DNA of 24,602 nt from GH45 sp046704385 (GCA_046704385.1 JBJKSB010000003.1:1-24602), one strand, 5' to 3'; shown: positions 1-8,085, counted from the first letter of the stretch. Notes: a model not told the origin generated them from the letters alone. Program-made: numbers and translations.

Positions 1-1168
1 CTGCAGTCAGATACGGAACAAGATCGAACGTTGGACCCCCAGCTCCGTAGATGCTCACCATGAACTTAGGAAACAGCTCAACCCTTGATCCTACACTTAC
101 AGCTCCGTCAATTTTTAAGGGATTAAAATCCCTTGAAGCATTGAATTCGTTGACAGGACTTATGGTGTTATTACTGTATTCAACGCCAAGTTTTACTGAA
201 GCATTCGCTGAAAATCCGGTAGTTGCAGTGGCTCCACCTGTAAACGTAACATTCACACGTCCATATATATCGCATGATATATTTATAAAAACCGGTGCAG
301 GTCCTACGAAAAATTTTAAACGCATTACAAAAATATCGTTTTTAAGTTTTTTCAACTTCTCATATTCAGCCTCAAATGTTGCCTCCATTTTAATTCCGGC
401 ACTGGTTTCAATCCCACCTTCGTAATAAGCTGCAAAATACTGTAGTTTACCTTTATGGTAGTGCCAATCGGAGAAATAACCGTTTTTATATTCAAACTCT
501 AGTATAAAGTTACCATACACCCTCAAAAGTGCGTCGAATATTACCTTCAGATTTTCCGCGTTTACCAGGGTATCGGTTACACTCAAAACAGCATCATTTA
601 AGTCAAACGATTCACCTGTTATGGCACTTTTTGTATAGGTACCTTCCGACGTAATAATGGTTATCCTTGCAGGATGTATTCTTCCCTGTTTGTCAGTGAG
701 CGCTCGACTGATTTCTTCGTTGGTCATTCCACTTTTCAATGATGCACTTTTTAATTCTTCGGTAGTAAGTGAAAATTCGGCATCGAGGAAAACATCACCC
801 ATATCGGCCTGTTCGGTTTGTATTACAAATTCTTTGCCTTCTGTTTTATAGTCGGTAACCTTGCGTAACAATCCTGAAGTATCGAGGTCAACAATAAGTA
901 CTTTCGAAGTATCAATATCCTTGGTAAAGCTTTGGGGCAATGATTCTTCAAGTATTCTCATTTCGCCGGTGGAGTCGTATTCCATTCCTCCGTCTCCGTT
1001 TGTATTATTCAGGCTACTGTTATCCAGTGTGAGTAAAAATGGGTTTGTATTCACTGTTACACCAGGGTCGTTTTTGGTTATCGGATCGCGGTAAACCAGT
1101 TCATCTTTACAATCTGAGAAGAGTGTTAAAGAGGCGATCATAAGCCATAATAATATTTCCTTTTTCAT
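1..1168 (-). CDS. Large lipoprotein, 3' end beyond the window (partial)
   Basis: An uninterrupted minus-strand frame runs from an ATG at 1168 off the left edge, giving 389 residues without a stop. It starts MKKEILLWLMIASLTLFSDC, a short signal peptide ending in a lipobox-like F-S-D-C (Cys20; Asp just before the Cys is atypical). The residues after the Cys are K-D-E, resembling the Bacteroidota lipoprotein export signal (Lys followed by acidic residues) that sends lipoproteins to the cell surface. The visible part is rich in acidic and hydroxyl residues and, after about residue 230, becomes beta-rich with alternating hydrophobic residues. I recognise no family. The gene begins 4 nt after the stop of the small lipoprotein gene, so it is probably the fourth cistron of the BMP/legumain operon. 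The function is unknown. The reading frame is well supported by its length and continuity. Confidence 0.8.
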   Translation of the reverse strand, partial: MKKEILLWLMIASLTLFSDCKDELVYRDPITKNDPGVTVNTNPFLLTLDNSSLNNTNGDGGMEYDSTGEMRILEESLPQSFTKDIDTSKVLIVDLDTSGLLRKVTDYKTEGKEFVIQTEQADMGDVFLDAEFSLTTEELKSASLKSGMTNEEISRALTDKQGRIHPARITIITSEGTYTKSAITGESFDLNDAVLSVTDTLVNAENLKVIFDALLRVYGNFILEFEYKNGYFSDWHYHKGKLQYFAAYYEGGIETSAGIKMEATFEAEYEKLKKLKNDIFVMRLKFFVGPAPVFINISCDIYGRVNVTFTGGATATTGFSANASVKLGVEYSNNTISPVNEFNASRDFNPLKIDGAVSVGSRVELFPKFMVSIYGAGGPTFDLVPYLTA

Positions 1169-1172
1169 AGTC

Positions 1173-1535
1173 CTATTTTATTATGGTTTCAACAATCACA
1201 ACATAACCTTTTTGCAAAGAATCGGAAGTGGCTGACACTCCATAACAGTTGCATTTTCCATCATATTCAGCCATAAAATAATAAATTACTTCCTGCAGAT
1301 CGGTGAACAGGACTGAACCTGTTTCATCACTTGTTCCTGAATTGACTACATTGGTATTGTTTTGGAAGTCGTCTACCGATGCATATAAATAAACAGAAGC
1401 ATCCTTTACCGGATTTTGATCGCTATTCTTGACCACAACCTTTAATTGTGGATTCATATCCTGATAAACTGTTTTTTTGCACGATAGCAATAAAACCCAT
1501 ATCAGGATTGCAGAAAAAATTCTGAAATATTTCAT
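1173..1535 (-). CDS. Small lipoprotein with a transthyretin/CarboxypepD_reg-like domain
   Basis: This 120-residue protein starts at an ATG and has a short hydrophobic signal peptide ending in L-L-L-S-C (Cys19), a good Bacteroidota lipobox. The rest (about residues 30-120) is one beta-sandwich-like domain. Its pattern Q-L-K-V-V-V-K-N, N-P-V-K-D-A-S-V-Y-L-Y, then T-D-E-T-G-S-V-L-F-T-D-L is typical of carboxypeptidase-regulatory/prealbumin-like folds: a first strand, a variable loop, a G-x-V-x-F strand, then a turn. Such domains usually serve in binding or structure, not catalysis. It lies 59 nt after the binding protein-legumain fusion and 4 nt before the next lipoprotein, so the three are probably co-transcribed. 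No catalytic residues are apparent. The fold assignment is by eye; the lipoprotein call is firm. Confidence 0.75.
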   Translation of the reverse strand: MKYFRIFSAILIWVLLLSCKKTVYQDMNPQLKVVVKNSDQNPVKDASVYLYASVDDFQNNTNVVNSGTSDETGSVLFTDLQEVIYYFMAEYDGKCNCYGVSATSDSLQKGYVVIVETIIK

Positions 1536-1594
1536 AGGTTTTGGTTTTAATTTGGACTTAATTATCTAAATAACAGAAGCTAAGGTATGAATAT

Positions 1595-3691
1595 TTATTG
1601 ATTAATAAACTCGTTTATACCATTTTTATACACATTACCGTAATGATCAGCATTGTAAATGCTTACATGTGAACCGTACACTGATTTTCCAAGTTCCAGG
1701 TAAAGTTCACTAAAACTTAAATTGGTATTTTTCTGCATGAGCTTCAGCCATTCATTGGTAAACTGATCGGATAACCAGGCATTAATATCAGCATCAAATA
1801 CTACTGATTTTGATGATTCAAAGCGGTTTGCGGCTGTGATAAAAAGGACTGATGGAACATTGTTACAATCTTCAAAAATCCCGCTATAGCAGGATTCAAT
1901 ACAAAATAGTATCCTTCGATACTTGTTCTGAGCCTTCATTCCGGTAAGGGTTGTCTTCAACATCTCCGGTTTCAGGTATTCTGTGCTTTCATTCTGAATA
2001 ATCAACCCAAGGGAATCACCATGCCCAATAAAATATACCAGAATATTATCATTTTGTGTGGAATTGATAACCTTAGTAAGTTTTGTTGAACTATTTCCCG
2101 ACAAAATATTCAAGATATCGCCGGCATTAAGGTCGGAGAGTTTATAGTCAAGTTGAAAACCCTGGTAAAGGTTTTCATGCGTCACCGCATCAAATATTTT
2201 TCCTTCTTCTTTATTACGCGGATCTTCAGCCAAATCGTCGGTCATACATAGTATAATATGATCATCGTCCCAACCATGGTTCCTAAGCAAGTGATAAACT
2301 CTAAGGGCATCGGCCTGATGCCTGTAATTGCTCCAACCTCTTGTGGTAGCTACTATAAGCGCCCAGTGTTCTTGCAGGGCAGGCAGATCTTCATGAAAGG
2401 TAGTATCAAAATCCTGTGTTTTACTGGCGTAATACTGCCAGGCAGCAGCAAGTCTCGAAATCCGTCCTTCACCACTGGAAGCATAATATGATAAGTTCAG
2501 AAACTGTTGGTCATAAACCTGCCAGTGTACATAGGTTGAACTAACGATATCGGTGTAAACATCGTCGGCAAATTTAAGAGTTCCACTGGCCCCTGAGATT
2601 TGAGGGTGCTCTCCGTTTTTTAAGCGGGTCAGTGTTCGGCGGATACCATCTTTATCCCAAAAATCTGAAGCCCCGGTTCCATCAGATAGAGTCATTAACG
2701 CTGATGCTAAGGAAAATCCTCCTTCACCGCCTGATAATTCCAGGGCATAACCTAATAATAGCATGGCATCATATACCTGGGCCATTCCCAAAGTAGGTTT
2801 TTGTTGGTATTTTTGTTCCCAGGCAATATCGAATCCGGTTGCCGGATTACCCGCAAAAGCAGTTCCCTCCATTCCTTCAGCAGAACTTCCCAGACCTTCA
2901 ATAAAACCATTGAGGTAGGCAGCATCAGAGAAAAGTAACTCTGATTTTACATTATATTTTTGCCAGCTTTTTGCCATTGTAACGGCTTGCTGGGTATTTC
3001 GCGGTACGGCAACGAGTAAATCCGGGTTAGTGGCAAGGGCACGTTGTATATATTCCTCAGAGCTAAAATTATCCTGGTCAAATTTCTCAATGGAGGTCAC
3101 TTCCAGGTTCATTTCAGTGGCCAGAAACCCAAACCAGTTATAAAAGGTCATTCCATAAGGATCATCACCCGTGACCAAAGCCACTTTTCGGGCTCCTTTA
3201 TTTTTGGCAATAATTAACTGTGCCTGGCATTGCGAAATATCTGATTCAACCAGTCGCCATATGTATTTTCTTCCTGAAAAAGCACTTGAAATATCAGCCG
3301 AAGTGGCGGTAGGCAACAATAGGGGTTTACTATGCTCAATAAATTGATTGGCAATACGGAACGATTCTGATGAGGTTAAAGGACCAATTGCAGCTTTAAT
3401 TGAGGTATCACTAAAAACTTCCTGTGCAATAGTTTCGATATCATTGTTATAAGTATCGTACCATACCGGCTCAAGTTTACCTCCTGCTATGTAACCTGCT
3501 TTTTCAAGATTTTCGCAAACCCAGTCGGTGGCCTTGTTCCAGTCTGATTTATCCGGACCTGTTAACGGAAGCATAATGGCAATTTTATAGGATTTTTCCG
3601 GGATGGGTTGAACCGGTTCTTCATCAGGAGTGCATTGCAGCAAGCTGCAAAATACTATACAAATCCATATCCAATGTTTTTTAATGCCCAT
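1595..3691 (-). CDS. Lipoprotein fusing a type-I periplasmic-binding domain to a legumain-like C13 cysteine peptidase
   Basis: A 698-residue protein. A signal peptide ends in S-L-L-Q-C (Cys20), followed by T-P-D-E-E. Residues ~34-410 form a type-I periplasmic-binding fold (Peripla_BP_6, LivJ-like): K-I-A-I-M-L-P-L-T-G-P at the start, A-A-I-G-P-L-T-S-S-E, and V-A-L-V-T-G-D-D-P-Y-G. After a linker, residues ~440-698 match peptidase family C13 (legumain, GPI8). The block W-S-N-Y-R-H-Q-A-D (453-461), catalytic His557 in G-H-G, catalytic Cys601 in I-E-S-C-Y-S-G, T-A-A-N-R-F-E-S-S (619-627) and Asp642 align by eye with the legumain dyad and its Asn-binding pocket (Arg457, Glu599, Asp642). The residue before the catalytic His is Gly, as in GPI8, where legumain has Asp. 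The gene starts 2 nt after the BMP-family gene ends. Inference: ligand binding controls a periplasmic or surface asparaginyl endopeptidase. The domain calls are strong; the role is not known. Confidence 0.9.
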   Translation of the reverse strand: MGIKKHWIWICIVFCSLLQCTPDEEPVQPIPEKSYKIAIMLPLTGPDKSDWNKATDWVCENLEKAGYIAGGKLEPVWYDTYNNDIETIAQEVFSDTSIKAAIGPLTSSESFRIANQFIEHSKPLLLPTATSADISSAFSGRKYIWRLVESDISQCQAQLIIAKNKGARKVALVTGDDPYGMTFYNWFGFLATEMNLEVTSIEKFDQDNFSSEEYIQRALATNPDLLVAVPRNTQQAVTMAKSWQKYNVKSELLFSDAAYLNGFIEGLGSSAEGMEGTAFAGNPATGFDIAWEQKYQQKPTLGMAQVYDAMLLLGYALELSGGEGGFSLASALMTLSDGTGASDFWDKDGIRRTLTRLKNGEHPQISGASGTLKFADDVYTDIVSSTYVHWQVYDQQFLNLSYYASSGEGRISRLAAAWQYYASKTQDFDTTFHEDLPALQEHWALIVATTRGWSNYRHQADALRVYHLLRNHGWDDDHIILCMTDDLAEDPRNKEEGKIFDAVTHENLYQGFQLDYKLSDLNAGDILNILSGNSSTKLTKVINSTQNDNILVYFIGHGDSLGLIIQNESTEYLKPEMLKTTLTGMKAQNKYRRILFCIESCYSGIFEDCNNVPSVLFITAANRFESSKSVVFDADINAWLSDQFTNEWLKLMQKNTNLSFSELYLELGKSVYGSHVSIYNADHYGNVYKNGINEFINQ

Positions 3692-3693
3692 AA

Positions 3694-4743
3694 CTATCGG
3701 GTTGAATTTAAATATTGAATTTCAGCCTGTTGGGCATCCTCAAAACTGTTGGTAACAAGGACATTGAGTCGAGCCTCGAATTCAGGGTTTATATCAAATT
3801 TCATAAATCCGGATTCTAACCCAGATAAATGATACCCCGATTGAAATTTACCATCCATAAAATCACTGATCACATTGTAAGCCACTATATCGATATGCTT
3901 AACTACTGAACCAATTATTTTGTCGGCACAAAGCCAGCTTTGATCCTGATCGACACCGATGGCATAAGCATTATCGGTTTTTCGCAGGGTTTCAAAAATT
4001 CCCTGGTTGGCATAGCCTGCCACACCAAAAACCAGGTTGGTATGTTGGTACATGTTTGAAGCCATTTCAGCTGCTTTATCAAAGTTGTTGAAAGCTGTAA
4101 AATTGGTATCAATATATTCCACCAGGGTTTGTTGACCTTGTGCACTGGCAAATCCGTCTTTAAATCCGTCTACAGCTTTTGCAATAGGGGGAATATCCAT
4201 ACCTGCTATAATGCCGGCTGTATCGTTTGGACAAAATAACCTGGCTGCAATCCCGGCCTGGTATGCTGCTCCGTAAAACGAGAATTCAATGGTTTGTAGG
4301 TTCGGGTAATCATTTGCCCGGGTATCAACCAATACCAATTTTTTATTATTGAAATTCCCCTGCAACGAATTCACCAGTTCCTGGTATTCAAAACCAAGCA
4401 CAAAGATTAATTCTTCTTTATCTGAAGTGCTGTCAATCCAGGTGTTAATGATGTTCTGCGCATCATTTAGGTTAGCAGGAAAGGCATATTCCACTTCAAA
4501 CCCAAATTCATCATAAGCTTCAAGGATTCCTTTGTACAGATTATCGTTAAATGACAAATCGCCCAGACCACTTGTGGTAAACAATACATCAATTTTGCGG
4601 GGTGCTTTTACGATATCTTTTTGGCAAGCCGAAATTAAAATTACAGTGGATAAAAAAACCAGATTACATAAGATTTTCTTAGGTATCCTTACATGTACTA
4701 TTTTTAGCCACAAGAAAGCTAAGTTGACCTTTGTTATTTTCAT
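3694..4743 (-). CDS. BMP-family (PnrA/Med-like) substrate-binding lipoprotein
   Basis: A 349-residue protein of normal family length. After an unusually long N-terminal stretch, a lipobox I-L-I-S-A-C places the lipidated cysteine at residue 40, followed by Q-K-D, which resembles the Bacteroidota surface-export signal. Mature-domain signatures of the BMP family (PF02608) are all present in order: G-L-G-D-L-S-F-N-D near residue 60, E-F-S-F-Y-G-A-A-Y-Q-A-G, I-A-G-M-D-I-P-P-I-A-K-A-V-D-G-F-K-D-G-F, V-F-G-V-A-G-Y-A-N-Q-G-I-F-E, and A-I-G-V-D-Q-D-Q. Family members bind nucleosides or similar ligands for ABC import (PnrA, BmpA) or act in regulation (Med). No permease or ATPase gene lies next to it. 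It is followed instead, after 2 nt, by the binding-protein/legumain fusion, so a sensory or accessory role is possible. The ATG at 4743 is the only in-frame ATG before the signal peptide. Confidence 0.88.
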   Translation of the reverse strand: MKITKVNLAFLWLKIVHVRIPKKILCNLVFLSTVILISACQKDIVKAPRKIDVLFTTSGLGDLSFNDNLYKGILEAYDEFGFEVEYAFPANLNDAQNIINTWIDSTSDKEELIFVLGFEYQELVNSLQGNFNNKKLVLVDTRANDYPNLQTIEFSFYGAAYQAGIAARLFCPNDTAGIIAGMDIPPIAKAVDGFKDGFASAQGQQTLVEYIDTNFTAFNNFDKAAEMASNMYQHTNLVFGVAGYANQGIFETLRKTDNAYAIGVDQDQSWLCADKIIGSVVKHIDIVAYNVISDFMDGKFQSGYHLSGLESGFMKFDINPEFEARLNVLVTNSFEDAQQAEIQYLNSTR

Positions 4744-4802
4744 TGATTATACCGGACATTGGTAAAGGATAAATTTACGCAATTTTCTGATATAAAGTGT
4801 AT

Positions 4803-6242
4803 TTAGGCATGAGTAAGAAGGTACCAAATTTGAGTGGTAAAAAATGTTACTATCAATCCCAACACAATGGGTAAAAAGGTTGAAACCACAGTCCATTTAA
4901 TACTTTTAGTTTCTTTAAAAATAGTCATAATGGTGGTGGAACAGGGATTGTGCAGCAAACTAAAAAGCATAAGGTTAATTCCTGTAAGTAATGTCCAGCC
5001 TCCTGCATGGAGAACTGTAGCGGTATCAGCAGCGGAACCAAGTTCGAACATTACACCGGCTCCGGCTCCTATACCCGTAAGTTTACTGCTTAATACAGTT
5101 AGCATCAATACAGTAGGAATTACAATTTCATTGGCCGGTATGGCAATAATGAAGGCAAGCAAAATTACCCCGTTCAATCCAAAAATAAATGCAAAAGGAT
5201 CGGACCATTGTATAAAATGTTCTGCCAGGCTTAATCCGTGAACATGGATATTGGCAACAAGCCATATCACCATTCCGGCAGGTACCGCAAAAACAACGGC
5301 CCGCCAAAGTACAATAATTGTCCGGTCGATTAATGAAGTGTACAAGGTTTGTAAAATTCGCGGAGGCCGGTAGGGAGGTAACTCCAGGCTAAAAGATGAA
5401 GCCTCGCCTTTCAGTACCGATTTACTCAATCCCCACGATACTACCAGACTGAAGAAAATGCCCACTAAAGCTATGGTTACCACGGCACCTGCTGAAACAA
5501 TTCCTGCCAGTGATGCCGGAACCAAACCACCAATAAAAATGGTGGCTATCAGAATTTGAGTCGGCCAACGGCCGTTACACAATGAAAAATTATTGGTAAT
5601 GATCGCTATTAGCCGTTCACGGGGACTGTCGATTACCCTGGCCGCCACCACTCCGGCAGCATTGCAGCCAAAACCCATACTCATGGTTAGTGCCTGTTTG
5701 CCATGGGCACCTGCTTTGCGGAACAGGTTATCCATATTAAACGCTACGCGTGGCAGATAACCCAAGTCCTCAAGCAGGGTAAAAATCGGAAAGAAAATGG
5801 CCATAGGAGGCAACATTACGGATATCACCCAGGCCATGGAAAGATAGGCTCCATCAATTAAAACCCCACTGAGCCACCAGGGTGTACCTATGGAGCCCGC
5901 AAGGTTTTTAAGGAAAGGATGAATAGTATCAATTAACAGTGATGACAATAGACCAGAAGGATAATTGGCTCCGGCTACGGTTAACCAGAAAACTAAAGCC
6001 AGTAATAAAAACATAAGAGGAAATCCGAGCCAACGACTGGTTACAATTTTATCGATTTTCAGGTCGAAACTGTAAGCTTCCTTATCGCCCAACTGTTTTA
6101 CCGTTTTTCGGGCAATTCGGGATGCATCTTCATATATAGATTCAATAATATCATCATGATAACCGGTACCCAAATCCCAACGAGCTGAATTGGCTGCGGA
6201 TATTATATCTTCTCCTGCTGATTTTATTTTAGTGGCATCCAT
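4803..6242 (-). CDS. feoB: FeoB permease half (ferrous iron transporter membrane domain)
   Basis: This 479-residue protein is the membrane part of FeoB, which moves Fe(II) across the inner membrane. After a soluble N-terminal ~70 residues there are about nine to ten hydrophobic segments. FeoB core motifs are present: L-E-D-L-G-Y-L-P-R-V-A-F, then M-D-N-L-F-R-K-A-G-A-H-G-K, then M-S-M-G-F-G-C-N-A-A-G-V, and N-N-F-S-L-C-N-G-R-W-P, plus the second Gate domain with P-A-N-E-I-V-I-P. The conserved Cys residues in G-F-G-C-N and S-L-C-N-G match positions conserved in FeoB cores. The GTPase is a separate upstream protein; its TAA lies in the same frame, only three codons before this ATG. The two add up to a normal full-length FeoB (742 residues). 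Only the junction is unusual. Confidence 0.92.
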   Translation of the reverse strand: MDATKIKSAGEDIISAANSARWDLGTGYHDDIIESIYEDASRIARKTVKQLGDKEAYSFDLKIDKIVTSRWLGFPLMFLLLALVFWLTVAGANYPSGLLSSLLIDTIHPFLKNLAGSIGTPWWLSGVLIDGAYLSMAWVISVMLPPMAIFFPIFTLLEDLGYLPRVAFNMDNLFRKAGAHGKQALTMSMGFGCNAAGVVAARVIDSPRERLIAIITNNFSLCNGRWPTQILIATIFIGGLVPASLAGIVSAGAVVTIALVGIFFSLVVSWGLSKSVLKGEASSFSLELPPYRPPRILQTLYTSLIDRTIIVLWRAVVFAVPAGMVIWLVANIHVHGLSLAEHFIQWSDPFAFIFGLNGVILLAFIIAIPANEIVIPTVLMLTVLSSKLTGIGAGAGVMFELGSAADTATVLHAGGWTLLTGINLMLFSLLHNPCSTTIMTIFKETKSIKWTVVSTFLPIVLGLIVTFFTTQIWYLLTHA

Positions 6243-6251
6243 AGCTGCGCA

Positions 6252-7043
6252 TTAATTCTGAATAGTTAAGTCTTCTTCATGTAAATTGCCCAGTTCTCCT
6301 GATTGTACGGCTTCAATAATACTATTATCCCCTTCGAGTAGCCGCATGGCCACCCAGGTCACATTAGGCAGGCCGGGAAATGCTTCATTTAATTTTGCCG
6401 TAAGCGTATCAATGGCATGATTAAGTTTTTTCGACCGGCTTTTAATTTTATGGGGTTTGCAGATATATTTTCCTGTGGCCACTTCATCAATGGCCGTTAA
6501 AAGTTCATCCATTCCCTGTTTCCGCCTGGCTGAGGCCGGGATTACCGGGATACCCAGTTCTTTTGAAAGCTGCCTGACATCAACTTCCAGGTTATTCCGC
6601 TTTGCTTCATCCATTAAATTCACGCACAATACTGCCCTGTCGGTTAGTTCCAGAATTTGAAGCACCAGGTTCAGGTTTCGCTCCAGGCGGGTAGCATCAA
6701 CCACAATTACAGTAACATCAGGTTGCCCGAAAAGGATAAAATCACGGGCAACTTCCTCATCGGTACTGGTTGATAATAAGGAATAAGTTCCGGGCAAATC
6801 AACTACCTTATAACGTTTTTCGTTATAAATAAATCCCCCTTCGGCCCTCGAAACCGTTTTACCGGGCCAGTTTCCTGTATGCTGATGCAGTCCGGTGAGA
6901 TTGTTAAAAACAGTGCTTTTCCCGGTATTGGGGTTTCCGGCCATGGCAACTACATAATCCACATCATCAAGGTTCAGACCCAGTTTAATTAGGTTTGCGG
7001 TGTGGTGAGCCGGACAGTTAGTACAGTTATCTGGTGTTATCAT
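6252..7043 (-). CDS. feoB: FeoB GTPase half (G domain plus helical domain)
   Basis: A 263-residue protein equal to the cytoplasmic NFeoB part of the ferrous iron transporter. All G-protein motifs are visible: G1 G-N-P-N-T-G-K-S-T, G2 region T-G-N-W-P-G-K-T-V, G3 D-L-P-G-T-Y-S, G4 N-L-M-D, and G5-like S-A-R-R-K-Q-G. The last ~80 residues form the helical GDI-like domain. The N-terminus carries N-C-T-N-C-P-A-H-H, a Cys/His cluster that could bind metal and is not part of classical FeoB. The ATG at 7043 overlaps the end of the DtxR/FeoA gene by 17 bp, so translation of the two is probably coupled. The protein ends at a single in-frame TAA before the permease half. It should work with that membrane half as a two-subunit FeoB. 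Confidence 0.92.
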   Translation of the reverse strand: MITPDNCTNCPAHHTANLIKLGLNLDDVDYVVAMAGNPNTGKSTVFNNLTGLHQHTGNWPGKTVSRAEGGFIYNEKRYKVVDLPGTYSLLSTSTDEEVARDFILFGQPDVTVIVVDATRLERNLNLVLQILELTDRAVLCVNLMDEAKRNNLEVDVRQLSKELGIPVIPASARRKQGMDELLTAIDEVATGKYICKPHKIKSRSKKLNHAIDTLTAKLNEAFPGLPNVTWVAMRLLEGDNSIIEAVQSGELGNLHEEDLTIQN

Positions 7044-8085
7044 GTTCTACTTGATAATTACGGTTTATAAAAACATAATCAGCATGTTGCTTCCTGATTC
7101 CAATGGTGGTTCCCATCACTCTGTATCCTGTCGGATCGCCTGAGGCACTTTTCATGACAGCGGTTATGGGACTACCGGGAATAATACCCAAATCCATTAA
7201 TCTTCTTCGCTGCTGTCCCCGGCAATTGGGTGAAATGCCTGTCACCTCGGCTTTTTCACCAATTCTTAATGATGATAATACCTCCTGTTTGGGAGCCTGA
7301 ATAACTTCGGTTGGTAAAGGCTCAACAGTAATGTAGCCAGCAAAAAGAGGTGTGAGGACACATTCTTCACCATCGGCAACAAAGGTGATTTTTTTATCGG
7401 TTACATCCGTAACATACACCTGCATGCCAGGATACAAGCCCAACACAACCAGTTGTTCATAAATACTGCTTGGTTCATCTTCCAAATGCGTTATCCGGCC
7501 TTTTTCACCTTCCAGCATATGACTTAAACTTTTCCCTTTCTGCCTGGGCAGTTCCCCGTTTATGGTTGGGATCGGGTCGCCATGAGGGTCAAAAACCGGG
7601 TTACCCATTTGGGCAGCCAGCTTTTCGGTTTCTTCAGGAGTTACCAGGTGTTCAATGCGATCGGCCTCGTTGTGCCACTCGGTTTGTGTTACGCTGGTTT
7701 CGTCGGCCAGGTATCGTTCCCAAATACGATGAACCCTGATAATTCGCAAGGCATACGATCTTCCGGCATCTGTCAGGGTTATTCGTTCGTGTTGCAAGGT
7801 GATTAATTCAAGTGATGTTAACCGGTTTACCAGTATTCCGGCTTTGTCAAGACTGATATTCAAATGCCCGGCCATGCTGTTAATATCACAGCTGAGTTTA
7901 TTGTACTCACAATCAAAAATAAATTTCAGGGCATCTTCCAGTAAAACTCTTTTATTGTTGGCATTTAGTTTATTGACAAGAGCCAATCCTCCTTTTTGAG
8001 GCCAAAGAAACCAGAATAAGAATATAACAAACATCAATCCTGTTATCAGCATTGAAGTTGGTTTTATTAAGAGAAAAGTGAACAT
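7027..8085 (-). CDS. Membrane-anchored DtxR-family regulator with two FeoA domains
   Basis: This 352-residue protein has four visible parts. (1) Residues ~12-28 are a strongly hydrophobic segment ending W-F-L-W-P, a likely membrane anchor. (2) Residues ~45-110 form a DtxR/MntR-type winged helix. (3) Residues ~111-175 are the metal-binding/dimerisation domain, with H119, E123, H138, E145 and H146 at the DtxR H79, E83, H98, E105 and H106 positions; the DtxR Cys102 position is Asp142. D-P-H-G-D-P-I-P follows. (4) Two SH3-like FeoA domains lie at ~190-257 and ~270-343, the second with the FeoA signature L-M-D-L-G-I-I-P-G. It is first in the feo operon and overlaps the FeoB GTPase gene by 17 bp. 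DtxR-FeoA fusions are known in Bacteroidota; the N-terminal membrane segment makes its DNA binding less certain. It may sense Fe(II)/Mn(II) and contact FeoB directly. Confidence 0.88.
   Translation of the reverse strand: MFTFLLIKPTSMLITGLMFVIFLFWFLWPQKGGLALVNKLNANNKRVLLEDALKFIFDCEYNKLSCDINSMAGHLNISLDKAGILVNRLTSLELITLQHERITLTDAGRSYALRIIRVHRIWERYLADETSVTQTEWHNEADRIEHLVTPEETEKLAAQMGNPVFDPHGDPIPTINGELPRQKGKSLSHMLEGEKGRITHLEDEPSSIYEQLVVLGLYPGMQVYVTDVTDKKITFVADGEECVLTPLFAGYITVEPLPTEVIQAPKQEVLSSLRIGEKAEVTGISPNCRGQQRRRLMDLGIIPGSPITAVMKSASGDPTGYRVMGTTIGIRKQHADYVFINRNYQVEHDNTR

Noticed and set aside
3915..4151. 78-codon frame inside the BMP gene
   Set aside because: It is a shadow frame of a gene with clear family motifs on the same strand. 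Other such overlapping frames (for example 4834-5241 and 11653-12015) were left out for the same reason.
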